Shown in pieces: positions 16,786 through 25,251 of a stretch of 64,000 nucleotides of DNA. The position numbers were made by a program, and so were the translations under genes. Positions within the stretch are counted from its first letter, which is position 1; every line of letters starts with the position of its first letter. Under the pieces are notes generated by a model that saw nothing but the letters and a program-made list of their open reading frames with translations, had not been told where the DNA came from and ran no database searches. The stretch is from Herbidospora galbida (GTDB lineage Bacteria > Actinomycetota > Actinomycetes > Streptosporangiales > Streptosporangiaceae), in NCBI RefSeq assembly GCF_005233835.1, contig NZ_SZQA01000029.1, positions 1 to 64,000 of the forward strand, given 5' to 3'.

Positions 16786-18028
16786 TCCCTGGAACCTCGA
16801 CCGGCCCGGCCGGAAACTGATCACGACCGGCACCCACCGCGCCGCCACCCTCGACGACACCTGGCGGCGGCTCGGCCCGGCCCTGACCGCCTGCGGGGTG
16901 ACGCGGGTCGCCGACGTCACCGGCCTCGACCTCATCGGCATCCCGGTCGCCACCGCCTACCGGCCCAACGCCCGCAGCCTCTCGGTCAGCCAGGGCAAGG
17001 GCGTCAGCCGCGCGGCGAGCCGCGTGTCGGCGGCCATGGAGGCGGTCGAGCACGCGCACGCGGAGGTGATCGACCGCCCGCTGCGGCTGGCGCGGCCCGT
17101 CGAACTGGGCCCGGCCGCGCTCGACCCGCGCCGGCTGCCGCGGACCGCCGACGGGGTGCTCGACGACGTCACGCCCCTGCTGTGGATCGACGGCGCCGAC
17201 GTCCGCACGGGCGAACCGCGGGCGGTGCCGTACGAGGCGGTGAGCCTCGACTTCACCCTGCCGCCCGCCCTGACCGGGCACGGGCTGTCCCGCGACAGCA
17301 ACGGCCTGGCCGGGGGCAACAGCGCGCTGGAGGCGCTGGTCCACGCGCTGTGCGAACTGATCGAACGCGACGCGGCGGCCCTGTGGGACCTGCGCGACGG
17401 CCCGGCCCAGGCCGGGGCCCGGATCGACGCCGCCACGCTGACCGACCCGGAGACGGCGCTGCTGCTGGACCGCTACGACCGGGCGGGCGTCGAGGTGGCG
17501 CTGTTCGACCTCACCTCCGACCTCGGCGTCCCGGTGGTGCTGTGCCACATCGTGGCGGCCGAACCCGACCCGTTCCGCCCGCTGCCCGCCGCGACGGGGC
17601 TGGGCTGTCACCCGTGCCCGCCCGTCGCGGTCCGGCGGGCGCTGACCGAGGCGGCCCAGTCGCGGCTGATCACCATCTCGGGCGCGCGCGACGACGTCAC
17701 CCGGGAGCGCTACGCGCAGACCACCCACACCGGCGGCGTCGAGGAACTGCGCGACGCGCTCCGCGCGACCCTGCCGTACGCCCGGCCGTTCACCGTGAAG
17801 GGCGCCGACCACGACCTGCTCGGCGACGACCTCGACTGGCTGCTCGACCGGCTGACGGCGGCGGGCCTCGACCAGGTGACCGCGGTCGACCTGACCCGGC
17901 CGTCTCTGGGCGTCCCGGTGGTCAAGGTGCTGGTCCCCGGCCTGGAGGGAGCCGGCGCGCTGACCGGCGAACCGACCCTGCCCGGCCCCCGGGCGCTCGC
18001 CTTCGGATCGGAGCCCGCCGATGCCTGA
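16778..18028 (+). CDS. YcaO protein of the TfuA-partnered (thioamidation) type
   Basis: A 416-residue protein. The start I-P-V-x-x-A-x-R-P-N-A-R-S-L-S-V-S-Q-G-K-G (about 55-75) is the typical opening of YcaO proteins that pair with TfuA. ATP motifs are complete: S84-x3-E88-x2-E91, E193-x2-E196-R197 and E291-x4-R296 (E-A-A-Q-S-R). It lacks the P-x-P tail of azoline-forming relatives. With TfuA, such enzymes replace a backbone amide oxygen by sulfur, as in thioviridamide-type RiPPs and McrA thioglycine. It overlaps TfuA by 8 bases, so one complex is likely. Confidence 0.87.
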   Translation: MSDPWNLDRPGRKLITTGTHRAATLDDTWRRLGPALTACGVTRVADVTGLDLIGIPVATAYRPNARSLSVSQGKGVSRAASRVSAAMEAVEHAHAEVIDRPLRLARPVELGPAALDPRRLPRTADGVLDDVTPLLWIDGADVRTGEPRAVPYEAVSLDFTLPPALTGHGLSRDSNGLAGGNSALEALVHALCELIERDAAALWDLRDGPAQAGARIDAATLTDPETALLLDRYDRAGVEVALFDLTSDLGVPVVLCHIVAAEPDPFRPLPAATGLGCHPCPPVAVRRALTEAAQSRLITISGARDDVTRERYAQTTHTGGVEELRDALRATLPYARPFTVKGADHDLLGDDLDWLLDRLTAAGLDQVTAVDLTRPSLGVPVVKVLVPGLEGAGALTGEPTLPGPRALAFGSEPADA

Positions 18029-19073
18029 GATCGCCGTCTTCGCCGGTCCCACGATCCCGGCCGGCCGGGTCCGCGACGCCCTCCCCGGCCGCGACGTCGC
18101 CGTGCTGCCGCCGGCCGGCCAGGGCGACGTGGCCGCGCTGGTCGCCGCCGAACGCCCCCGCGTCGTCGCCCTCGTCGACGGGGTGTACGAACGCGTCCCC
18201 GCCGTCTGGCACAAGGAGCTCCTCTGGGCGATGTCCGAGGGCGTCGCCGTCGCGGGGGCGGCCAGCATGGGCGCCCTGCGGGCCGCCGAACTCGCCCCGT
18301 ACGGGATGACCGGCGTCGGCGCGGTCTACCGGGCGTTCGTCACCGGCGAACTGACCGACGACGACGAGGTCGCGGTCGCCCACCTGGACGCCGAGCAGGG
18401 CTACCGCCCGGTCAACGAGGCGATGGTCACCATCAGGGCCACGCTGCGCGAGGCCGTGCGCGAAGGAGTGGTCTCCGCCGCCGAGGCGGCGGAGCTGGTC
18501 GCGACGGCGAAGGGGCTGCACTATCCCGACCGGCGCTGGCCCGGCCTGCTGGCGGGCCGGGACACCCCGCTGCGGGAATGGCTGCCCACCGGCCGGCAGG
18601 ACGTGAAGCTCGCCGACGCCCTCGCGCTGCTCGACCTGCTGGCCCGCGACGAGGTCCGGCCCGCCGACCGCGCCTGGCACTTCGAGCAGACCTCCGCGTG
18701 GCGTGCCGTGCGCCCGGCCGGCCGCACCGCCCTGCCCGCCTCCGCCGTCGAGGCCGTCCTGGACGGCCTGCGCGCCGAGGGCCGCTACGACGAACTCGAA
18801 CGCGCCGCCACGCTGCGCCTGGTCGCCGCCGCCACGGGCGCCCGCCCGCACGGCGCCGCCCTCGACGAGTGGATCGCCCTGGTCTCCGGCCGCGTCCCGG
18901 CGGCCGACCTGGCCGACCTCACCCCGGCCGGCCTCGCGGCCTTCGCCGCCGACCAGGCCTGCCTGGTGGCCGCCGCCACCGAAGTCGCGGGCGACGTGCC
19001 CGCCGCGATCCTCGACACCCTGCGCGTCCGCGGCGAGTACGCCGCGCGCGTCGCCCCCAAGGAGAAACGATGA
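18021..19073 (+). CDS. tfuA: TfuA family protein (YcaO partner in thioamide formation)
   Basis: A 350-residue protein with all TfuA landmarks: F-A-G-P-T near residues 7-11, P-P-A-x-x-G-D-V at 30-37, L-V-D-G-V-Y-E near 51, W-H-K-E-L-L-W-A at 63-70 and G-A-A-S-M-G-A-L-R-A-A-E-L at 79-91. TfuA stimulates YcaO-dependent thioamidation, probably by delivering sulfide. The family is best known from trifolitoxin-like and archaeal thioglycine systems. The ATGA overlap with the binding-lipoprotein gene makes the biosynthetic and uptake genes part of the same operon. Confidence 0.9.
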   Translation: MPEIAVFAGPTIPAGRVRDALPGRDVAVLPPAGQGDVAALVAAERPRVVALVDGVYERVPAVWHKELLWAMSEGVAVAGAASMGALRAAELAPYGMTGVGAVYRAFVTGELTDDDEVAVAHLDAEQGYRPVNEAMVTIRATLREAVREGVVSAAEAAELVATAKGLHYPDRRWPGLLAGRDTPLREWLPTGRQDVKLADALALLDLLARDEVRPADRAWHFEQTSAWRAVRPAGRTALPASAVEAVLDGLRAEGRYDELERAATLRLVAAATGARPHGAALDEWIALVSGRVPAADLADLTPAGLAAFAADQACLVAAATEVAGDVPAAILDTLRVRGEYAARVAPKEKR

Positions 19074-20011
19074 AGAAACCCCTTTCGGCCCTGGCCGCCC
19101 TCGCCCTGCTGACCGGATGCGCGGCGCCCGCCCCGTCCGCCCCGGCGGCGGCGGTTCCCGCGCCCGTCCAGGTGACCAACTGCGGCGACGTCTACACCTA
19201 CGCCGAGCCGCCGCGGCGGATCGTCACCTCCAGCACCGTCGCCACCGAGGTCGTGCTGGCCCTGGGCCTGAAGGACCGGATGGCCGGCACCGTCGCGGCC
19301 ACCGACATCATGCGCGAGTACGCCGCCGACCTGACCGGCGTGAAGGTGATCTCCGAATCGGCCTTCCCGCCGCCGTCCAAGGAGGTCGTCTACTCGGCCG
19401 CCCCCGACCTGGTGGTCAGCGGCTACCCCGACGACTACGGCCCCAAGGCCCTCGGCGACCGCGCCGTCCTGCGCAAGGAGGGCGTCAACAGCCACCTGCT
19501 GTCGGCGAGCTGCCCCGGCGCCACCGCCGGAGTCGAGCAGACCTACGAGGACCTGCGCGCCCTGGGCCGCGTCTTCGGCGTGGAGGACAGGGCCGAACGG
19601 CTCGTCGCCGCGCTCAAGGCGGAGGTGGACGCCGTCACCCCGGTCACGCCCGCCCTGCGGGTCTTCGACTACGCCGGAGGCAAGGACAAGCCGCTGACCA
19701 GCGGGGCCAACACCCTCGCGTTCGACCTGTTCCGCCGGGCCGGCGGGGAGAACGTCTTCCCCGAGACCACCGCGTTCGGGCAGGTCTCCTGGGAGGAACT
19801 GGTCGAGCGCGACCCCCAGGTGATCGTCGTCGAGGACCAGGCCTTCGAACCGGCCGACGAGGCGATCGCCTGGATGCGCTCCTACGCCCCGATCAAGGAC
19901 GTCACGGCGGTGAAGGAGAACCGGTTCGTCGTCATCCCCGTCAACGACCTGCAGCCCGGTCTGCGCAGCGGGCGCGCGCTCAAGGCGCTGGCCGAGGGCT
20001 TCGCCCGTTGA
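19070..20011 (+). CDS. Siderophore-type ABC substrate-binding lipoprotein
   Basis: A 313-residue protein with a signal peptide and lipobox L-L-T-G-C (Cys17), an Ala/Pro linker and a FecB/BtuF-type two-lobe binding domain (P-R-R-I-V-T-S-S-T-V-A-T-E near the start, P-D-L-V-V-S-G-Y in the middle). Family members bind ferric siderophores, haem, cobalamin or other metal chelates outside the cell. Being translationally coupled to tfuA and followed by its permease and ATPase, it probably captures the metal-loaded RiPP. A zinc or other metal chelate is as possible as iron. Confidence 0.88.
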   Translation: MKKPLSALAALALLTGCAAPAPSAPAAAVPAPVQVTNCGDVYTYAEPPRRIVTSSTVATEVVLALGLKDRMAGTVAATDIMREYAADLTGVKVISESAFPPPSKEVVYSAAPDLVVSGYPDDYGPKALGDRAVLRKEGVNSHLLSASCPGATAGVEQTYEDLRALGRVFGVEDRAERLVAALKAEVDAVTPVTPALRVFDYAGGKDKPLTSGANTLAFDLFRRAGGENVFPETTAFGQVSWEELVERDPQVIVVEDQAFEPADEAIAWMRSYAPIKDVTAVKENRFVVIPVNDLQPGLRSGRALKALAEGFAR

Positions 20012-21000
20012 GGGTCCGCGGCTCGGTGGCGCTGCTCGCGGCGCTCCTCGGGCTGTCGATGGTCGCCGCCGTCGGGCTGGGACCGGTCGACATCCCGTTC
20101 GCCGACGTGTGGCGGATCGTTTTCGGCGCACCGGACGCGCCCGCCGGGCCGCTCGCCGTGATCGTGCGGGACATCCGGCTGCCCCGGGTCCTGCTCGGCG
20201 CGATCGTCGGCGCGGGCCTGGCCGTCACCGGCGCGGTGCTCCAAGGGGTGCTGCGCAACCCGCTGGCCGACCCCTATCTGATCGGGGCCAGTTCGGGGGC
20301 GTCGCTGGGCGCCGTCCTGGCGCTGATGTCCGGCCTGTCGTGGCTGCTTCCGCTGGCCGCCTTCGCCGGCGCCATGGCCACCTTCACGGTGGTGCTGCTG
20401 CTGGCGCGCAACGGCGGCCGGCTGGGGGTCACCCGGCTGATCCTGTCCGGCGTGGCGGTGGCGGCGCTGGCGGAGGCGGCGACGAACTTCATCGTCCTCA
20501 ACGCGCCCGACTCGCAGCTGCGGTCGGCGCTGTTCTGGACTCTGGGCGGGCTGTCGGGGACCCAGTGGAGCGACCTGCCCGTCCCGGCGCTCGTGGTCGT
20601 CTTCTTCGTCGTCTGGTTCCGGCTGCGCTCGGCCGGGCTGAACGCCCTCGTGCTCGGAGAGGAGGGGGCCACGAGCCTCGGCGTCGAGGTGAACCGGCTG
20701 CGGACGCGGCTGGTCGTCGGCTCGGCGATCACGGTCGGCGCGGTCGTGTCGGTCAGCGGCGGCATCGGGTTCGTGGCGCTGATGGTGCCGCACGCCGTCC
20801 GGATGGTGGCCGGCGGCGACAACCGGTGGGTGGTGCCGCTGAGCGCCCTGGCCGGAGGGCTGCTGATGGTGTGGGTGGACGTCGGGGCCCGCCTGCTCAA
20901 CCAGCCCGACGAGATCCCCATCGGGGTCATCACCGCATTGCTCGGCGCGCCGTTCTTCCTGGTGCTGCTGGCCCGCGCCAACCGGAGGGCGCTGTCGTGA
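20008..21000 (+). CDS. FecCD-type ABC permease
   Basis: A 330-residue membrane protein. A TTG at 20008 overlaps the upstream stop (TTGA) and is the most economical start; GTG 20026 is an alternative. It has about ten helices and the FecCD landmarks R-L-P-R-V-L-L-G-A-I-V-G-A-G-L near residue 55, L-R-N-P-L-A-D-P-Y-L-I-G-A-S-S-G near 85, and the G-x-I-x-F-V-A-L-M-V-P-H segment near 255. It forms a homodimeric channel with the ATPase downstream (4-base overlap). Confidence 0.92.
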   Translation: MRVRGSVALLAALLGLSMVAAVGLGPVDIPFADVWRIVFGAPDAPAGPLAVIVRDIRLPRVLLGAIVGAGLAVTGAVLQGVLRNPLADPYLIGASSGASLGAVLALMSGLSWLLPLAAFAGAMATFTVVLLLARNGGRLGVTRLILSGVAVAALAEAATNFIVLNAPDSQLRSALFWTLGGLSGTQWSDLPVPALVVVFFVVWFRLRSAGLNALVLGEEGATSLGVEVNRLRTRLVVGSAITVGAVVSVSGGIGFVALMVPHAVRMVAGGDNRWVVPLSALAGGLLMVWVDVGARLLNQPDEIPIGVITALLGAPFFLVLLARANRRALS

Positions 21001-21755
21001 GCCTGTCTCTGGAGATCGAGGACGTCGCCTGGGCGCCCGTGCTCCACGACATCACCCTGTCGGTGGCGCCGGGGGAGATCCTCGGCCTGATCGGCCCCAA
21101 CGGCAGCGGCAAGTCGAGCCTGCTGCGCTGCGTCTACCGGCGGCGGCGCCCCGACCGGGGCCGGATCCTGGTCGACGGGCTGAACGTGTGGACCGCCGGT
21201 GCGGGCGAGGTGGCCCGCCGGGTGGCCGTCGTCACCCAGGACTCGCCCGCCGACCTGGAGAACAGCGTCGAGCAGATCGTCGCCCTCGGCCGGGTGCCCT
21301 ACCTGGGCGGCCTCGGACGCCTCACCCGCGCCGACCACGACCTCGTCGACGACGCGATGGACCGGTGCGAGGTGCGCGCGCTGGCCCGCCGCCCTTACGC
21401 GCTGCTGTCCGGCGGCGAACGGCAGCGCGTGCACCTGGCCAGGGCGCTGGTTCAGCAGCCCGGCCTGCTCCTGCTCGACGAGCCCACCAACCATCTCGAC
21501 CTGCGTCACCAGGTGGAGCTCCTGCGGCTGGTCCGCTCCCTGCGGGTCACCGTCGTCGCCGCGCTGCACGACCTCCAGCTCGCCGGGGCCGCCTGCGACC
21601 GGCTGGCGGTGCTGGACGGGGGCCGCCTGGTCGCCGACGGCCCGCCCGCGAAGGTCGTCACGACCGGCCTGCTCGCCGAGGTGTACGGCGTGGCCGCGGA
21701 GGTGACCCACGGCCCCGACGGACTGCCCAGGATCAACCTGCCCCTGACCCGCTAG
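20997..21755 (+). CDS. FecE-type ABC ATPase
   Basis: A 252-residue ATPase with Walker A G-P-N-G-S-G-K-S-S near residue 37, Q-loop V-V-T-Q-D-S, signature L-S-G-G-E-R-Q-R near 138, Walker B L-L-L-L-D-E-P-T-N-H-L-D near 158 and switch H in A-A-L-H-D-L. The GTG start lies within the permease stop. It powers the importer formed with the two preceding genes. It is the last gene of the operon and meets the convergent 22429 gene with a 4-base overlap. Confidence 0.92.
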   Translation: MSLSLEIEDVAWAPVLHDITLSVAPGEILGLIGPNGSGKSSLLRCVYRRRRPDRGRILVDGLNVWTAGAGEVARRVAVVTQDSPADLENSVEQIVALGRVPYLGGLGRLTRADHDLVDDAMDRCEVRALARRPYALLSGGERQRVHLARALVQQPGLLLLDEPTNHLDLRHQVELLRLVRSLRVTVVAALHDLQLAGAACDRLAVLDGGRLVADGPPAKVVTTGLLAEVYGVAAEVTHGPDGLPRINLPLTR

Positions 21756-22429
21756 TTCGCGCCCTCGGGCAGGCTGTCGGCCGTCATGGCCCCTTCGCCC
21801 GGCGTGCTCGTCAGGTAGACGTGCTGGTGACCGTGGCCGGCGTCGACGTTGATCTGGTCGAGCTGGGTGGCCGCCACCGACCAGGCCATCACCCCGGCCG
21901 TCCGCTGCCGCCGGGCGACGTCCAGGCAGCCGGCCCGCACGTCGTCGGGCAGCTTGCGGCAGTACGCGTAGGTGTCGACCGCGATCGCCATGCCGTCGAC
22001 GGCGCTGCGGAACCCGGCGCGCGCGACGTTGGTCGCGGTCGTCCCCGACGGCGTGACGGAGTGCTTGTCGACCGCCTGCTTCATCACCCTCTGCCACTCG
22101 CCGACCTCCGCGTCGGTGGGCGTCCGGGCCGCGAGCGCGCCGCCGGGCGGCAGCGCCTCGCCCAGTCCCGTCATGACCACGGCCAGCTCGGCGACCGTGG
22201 CGCGGGCGGCGGACGTCAGCTCGGTGACCTGCGTCGCGTCGCGCTTCATCTCGGCCGCCCGCATCTCGGCGACGGAGTTCTCGGTGGCGTCGGGGGCGCC
22301 GAACAGATAGCCCAGCGAGCCCGCCACCAGGATGGCGGCCACCAGCCCGATCGCGTAACGCGACCGGCTCGGGCGCGGCGTCTCCCGCGGGGGGAGGAGG
22401 CGGGCCGATCTGGCCGTCTTGGAGGGCAT
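21752..22429 (-). CDS. Membrane-anchored protein, function unknown
   Basis: A 225-residue protein from ATG 22429, seven bases after GGGAG. A basic cytoplasmic tail precedes one membrane helix (about residues 28-45), then a helical extracytoplasmic domain with two Cys (near 155 and 165) that could form a disulfide, and a late G-H-G-H-Q-H-V His cluster near 205. The gene is convergent with the importer operon and upstream is the metE leader. I do not recognise the family. The His cluster beside a metallophore operon could mean metal binding, but this is speculation. Confidence 0.6.
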   Translation of the reverse strand: MPSKTARSARLLPPRETPRPSRSRYAIGLVAAILVAGSLGYLFGAPDATENSVAEMRAAEMKRDATQVTELTSAARATVAELAVVMTGLGEALPPGGALAARTPTDAEVGEWQRVMKQAVDKHSVTPSGTTATNVARAGFRSAVDGMAIAVDTYAYCRKLPDDVRAGCLDVARRQRTAGVMAWSVAATQLDQINVDAGHGHQHVYLTSTPGEGAMTADSLPEGAN

Positions 22430-22539
22430 GCGGCAGGCTCCCATCGCCCGGTGGCACGGCATGGTCGACTTTCTGGCGCAGACCGTACCGTCTCGGACGA
22501 TCGACGTCCACGGTGCTTCCGCCGCGGACCCGGCGGCGG

Positions 22540-22738
22540 CTAGGCTCACCGACGTGGATGGTTCGCCCGCCTCCGCCAGAGACGGGCGTCGTAAGAGGGA
22601 ACCCGGTGCGAATCCGGGACTGCCCCGCAGCGGTATGTGGGAACGACCGCCGTCACCAGCACTGAGCCCCCCGGGCTTGGGAAGCGACGGCCACTAGGAA
22701 CGAGCACCAGCGCCCACGAGTCCGAAGACCTGCCTCCG
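22540..22738 (+). promoter_or_regulatory. Cobalamin riboswitch upstream of metE
   Basis: The leader contains the conserved B12-aptamer core (22591-22633: AAGAGGGAACCCGGTGCGAA, then ATCCGGGACTGCCCCGCAGC), further on GCCACTAG and GTCCGAAGACCTGCC (22720-22734) closing the aptamer. Adenosyl- or methylcobalamin binding should lower metE expression, since the B12-independent enzyme is not needed when B12 is available. The aptamer ends about 110 bases before the metE start. Confidence 0.93.
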
Positions 22739-22740
22739 CC

Positions 22741-22762
22741 CGCGCGCCGATCCCGGCGCGCG
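22741..22762 (+). promoter_or_regulatory. Hairpin in the riboswitch expression platform
   Basis: CGCGCGCCG (22741-22749) pairs perfectly with CGGCGCGCG (22754-22762) around a 4-base loop, directly after the aptamer. No T-tract follows, so if it participates in the switch it more likely guides alternative folding or Rho/ribosome access than intrinsic termination. Confidence 0.45.
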
Positions 22763-22848
22763 GTGGTACGCGGCCTCGTGGGAGGGCCTGCGCCGTCGCG
22801 CGCTGTCTTCCTGCCCGGCCGCACGTCGGCGAGACGAGGGAAGCAGCC

Positions 22849-25062
22849 GTGAAGACCACGATTCTGGGTTACCCGCGCATCGGTGCGCGCCGGGAACTCA
22901 AGTTCGCCACCGAGGACTACTGGGCCGGCGCGATCGACGCCGCCCGACTGGAGACGACCGCGGCGCAGCTGCGCCGCTCGGTCTGGACCGAGCTCCGTGA
23001 CGCCGGGCTCGACGCCGTCCCGTCGAACACCTTCTCCCTGTACGACCAGGTGCTCGACACCACCGTCATGATCGACGCCGTCCCGGCGCGCTACCGGGCC
23101 CTGACCGGCCTCGACCGCTACTTCGCCATGGCGCGCGGCACCGCCGAGCTGCCGCCGCTGGAGATGACGAAGTGGTTCGACACCAACTACCACTACATCG
23201 TGCCGGAGATCGCCTCCGGCACCCGGTTCCGGCTGGCCGACGGCTCGGCCGCCAAGCCGGTCGCCGAATACCTCGAAGCCCGCAGGCTCGGCGTCGAGAC
23301 CCGGCCGGTGCTCGTCGGCCCGCTCACCTACCTGCTGCTGGCCAAGGCCGCGCCCGGCTCGCCCGCCGGGTTCGCCCCGCTCGACCTGCTCGACTCCCTG
23401 GTCGAGACCTACGCCGAGCTGCTCGAACGGCTCGCGGGCGCGGGCGCCCAGTGGGTGCAGCTCGACGAGCCGGTGCTCGCCCGCGACCTCGGCGTCCGTG
23501 AGACCGAGGCGCTCGGCCGGGTCTACCGGCGGCTCGGCGGCCTGGCCAGCCGCCCGAAGATCCTGCTCGCGACCTACTTCGGCGCGGTCGCGCCGGAGGC
23601 GCTGCGGGAGATCGCCGCCACCGACGTGGAGGCGGTCGCCCTCGACCTCGTCGCCGGGCCCGGCACCCTGGAGGCGCTGGCCTCCGTCGGCGGCCTGCCC
23701 AGGAAGAAGGTGGTGGCCGGTGTCGTCGACGGCCGCAACGTCTGGCGCGCCGACCCCGCGCGGGTCAGGTCCGCGTACGCGGTCCTCCTCGGCCTCGCCG
23801 ACACGGTCGAGCTGAGCAGCTCGTGCTCGCTGCTGCACGTGCCCGTCGACCTCGACACCGAGACGGCGCTCGACCCGGCGGTCCGGGCCCGGCTCGCGTT
23901 CGCCCGCCAGAAGGTCGCCGAACTGGTCGCCCTGGCCGCCGACCTGGAATCCCCGAACCCCCCGATCACCCCGCCGAAGGCCGAGCCCCGCGAGCCGGTG
24001 AGGTTCGACGCCCGGCGGTCCGGCCGGGAGGTCCGCGTCGCCGCCCAGCGGGCCAGACTCGGCCTGCCCGACCTGGCCACCACGACGATCGGCTCGTTCC
24101 CGCAGACCGCCGAGATCCGCACCGCCCGTGCCGACCTGCGGGCCGGCCGCATCGACGAGGCCGCCTACGTCGAGGCCATGCAAGCCGAGATCGCCCGCGT
24201 GATCAGGCTCCAGGAGGACCTGGGCCTCGACGTCCTCGTCCACGGCGAACCCGAGCGCAACGACATGGTCCAGTACTTCGCCGAACAGCTCGACGGCTAC
24301 GCCGCCACCGAAGCGGGCTGGGTCCAGTCCTACGGCACGAGGTGCGTCCGCCCGCCGATCCTGTACGGGGACATCACCCGCCCCCGCCCGATGACCGTGG
24401 CCTGGACGACCTACGCCCAGTCGCTGACGTCCAAGCCTGTGAAGGGCATGCTCACCGGCCCGGTCACGATGCTGGCCTGGTCGTTCGTCCGCGACGACCA
24501 GCCGCTCGCCGAGACCGCCAGGCAGGTCGCCCTCGCCCTCCGCGACGAGATCACCGACCTGGAGGCGGCCGGGATCGGCATCATCCAGGTCGACGAACCG
24601 GCCCTGCGCGAACTCCTCCCGCTCCGCGCCGCCGACCGGGAGCCCTACCTGGCCTGGGCGGTCGGCGCGTTCCGCCTCGCCACCTCCGGCGCCGCCGACG
24701 CCACCCAGATCCACACCCACATGTGCTACTCGGAGTTCGGCGAGATCCTCAGCCCCATCGCCGACCTCGACGCCGACGTGACCAGCATCGAAGCCGCCCG
24801 CTCCAACATGGAACTCCTGCCCTACCTGCAAGCGGCCGGCTACGCCAACGGCATCGGCCCCGGCGTGTACGACATCCACTCACCCCGCGTCCCCACGAGC
24901 GAGGAGATGGCCGCCAACCTCCGCACCGCCCTCCAGGCGGTCCCGGCCGACCGGCTGTGGGTCAACCCCGACTGCGGCCTGAAGACCCGCGCCTACCCGG
25001 AGACGGAGGCGGCCCTGACCAACATGGTCACCGCCGCCCGAACCGTCCGGACGGGCCGGTAA
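22849..25062 (+). CDS. metE: Cobalamin-independent methionine synthase
   Basis: A 737-residue protein from GTG 22849 preceded by GAGGGAAG. The N-terminal repeat begins [10 protein letters not shown]. The C-terminal catalytic half has [24 protein letters not shown] near residue 465, and the zinc ligands within T-H-M-C-Y and P-D-C-G-L-K-T-R. It transfers methyl from 5-methyltetrahydrofolate triglutamate to homocysteine. Control by the B12 riboswitch is expected. MetE is a zinc enzyme, yet no Zur-like box was seen here. Confidence 0.97.
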   Translation: MKTTILGYPRIGARRELKFATEDYWAGAIDAARLETTAAQLRRSVWTELRDAGLDAVPSNTFSLYDQVLDTTVMIDAVPARYRALTGLDRYFAMARGTAELPPLEMTKWFDTNYHYIVPEIASGTRFRLADGSAAKPVAEYLEARRLGVETRPVLVGPLTYLLLAKAAPGSPAGFAPLDLLDSLVETYAELLERLAGAGAQWVQLDEPVLARDLGVRETEALGRVYRRLGGLASRPKILLATYFGAVAPEALREIAATDVEAVALDLVAGPGTLEALASVGGLPRKKVVAGVVDGRNVWRADPARVRSAYAVLLGLADTVELSSSCSLLHVPVDLDTETALDPAVRARLAFARQKVAELVALAADLESPNPPITPPKAEPREPVRFDARRSGREVRVAAQRARLGLPDLATTTIGSFPQTAEIRTARADLRAGRIDEAAYVEAMQAEIARVIRLQEDLGLDVLVHGEPERNDMVQYFAEQLDGYAATEAGWVQSYGTRCVRPPILYGDITRPRPMTVAWTTYAQSLTSKPVKGMLTGPVTMLAWSFVRDDQPLAETARQVALALRDEITDLEAAGIGIIQVDEPALRELLPLRAADREPYLAWAVGAFRLATSGAADATQIHTHMCYSEFGEILSPIADLDADVTSIEAARSNMELLPYLQAAGYANGIGPGVYDIHSPRVPTSEEMAANLRTALQAVPADRLWVNPDCGLKTRAYPETEAALTNMVTAARTVRTGR

Positions 25063-25069
25063 CAGCGAA

Positions 25070-25106
25070 CCCGAGGGGGCACGGCGGCTGCCGTGACCCC
25101 CTCGGG
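25070..25106 (+). terminator. Bidirectional terminator hairpin after metE
   Basis: CCCGAGGGGG-CACGGC (from 25070) pairs with GCCGTG-ACCCCCTCGGG (to 25106) with one bulged base and a short loop. It starts eight bases after the metE stop and probably ends that transcript. It may also insulate the convergent 25252 gene. No T-run follows, which is usual for actinomycetes. Confidence 0.75.
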
Positions 25107-25251
25107 CCACTGTGGTAATCGAACCCACCCGGAACGGCGTATGAAACCGTCGAGCACACCAGCGCCCTCACCCGCCGAAAAACCGCCCGAACCCGACGCG
25201 TGACGAGTGTGTGAGACGCGAGGGATCGAACGCCCGCGCGACGGGGCCCGG

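Noticed and set aside
22754-22848. Intrinsic terminator before metE
   Set aside because: The hairpin at 22741-22762 has no T-tract; a termination call is not supported.
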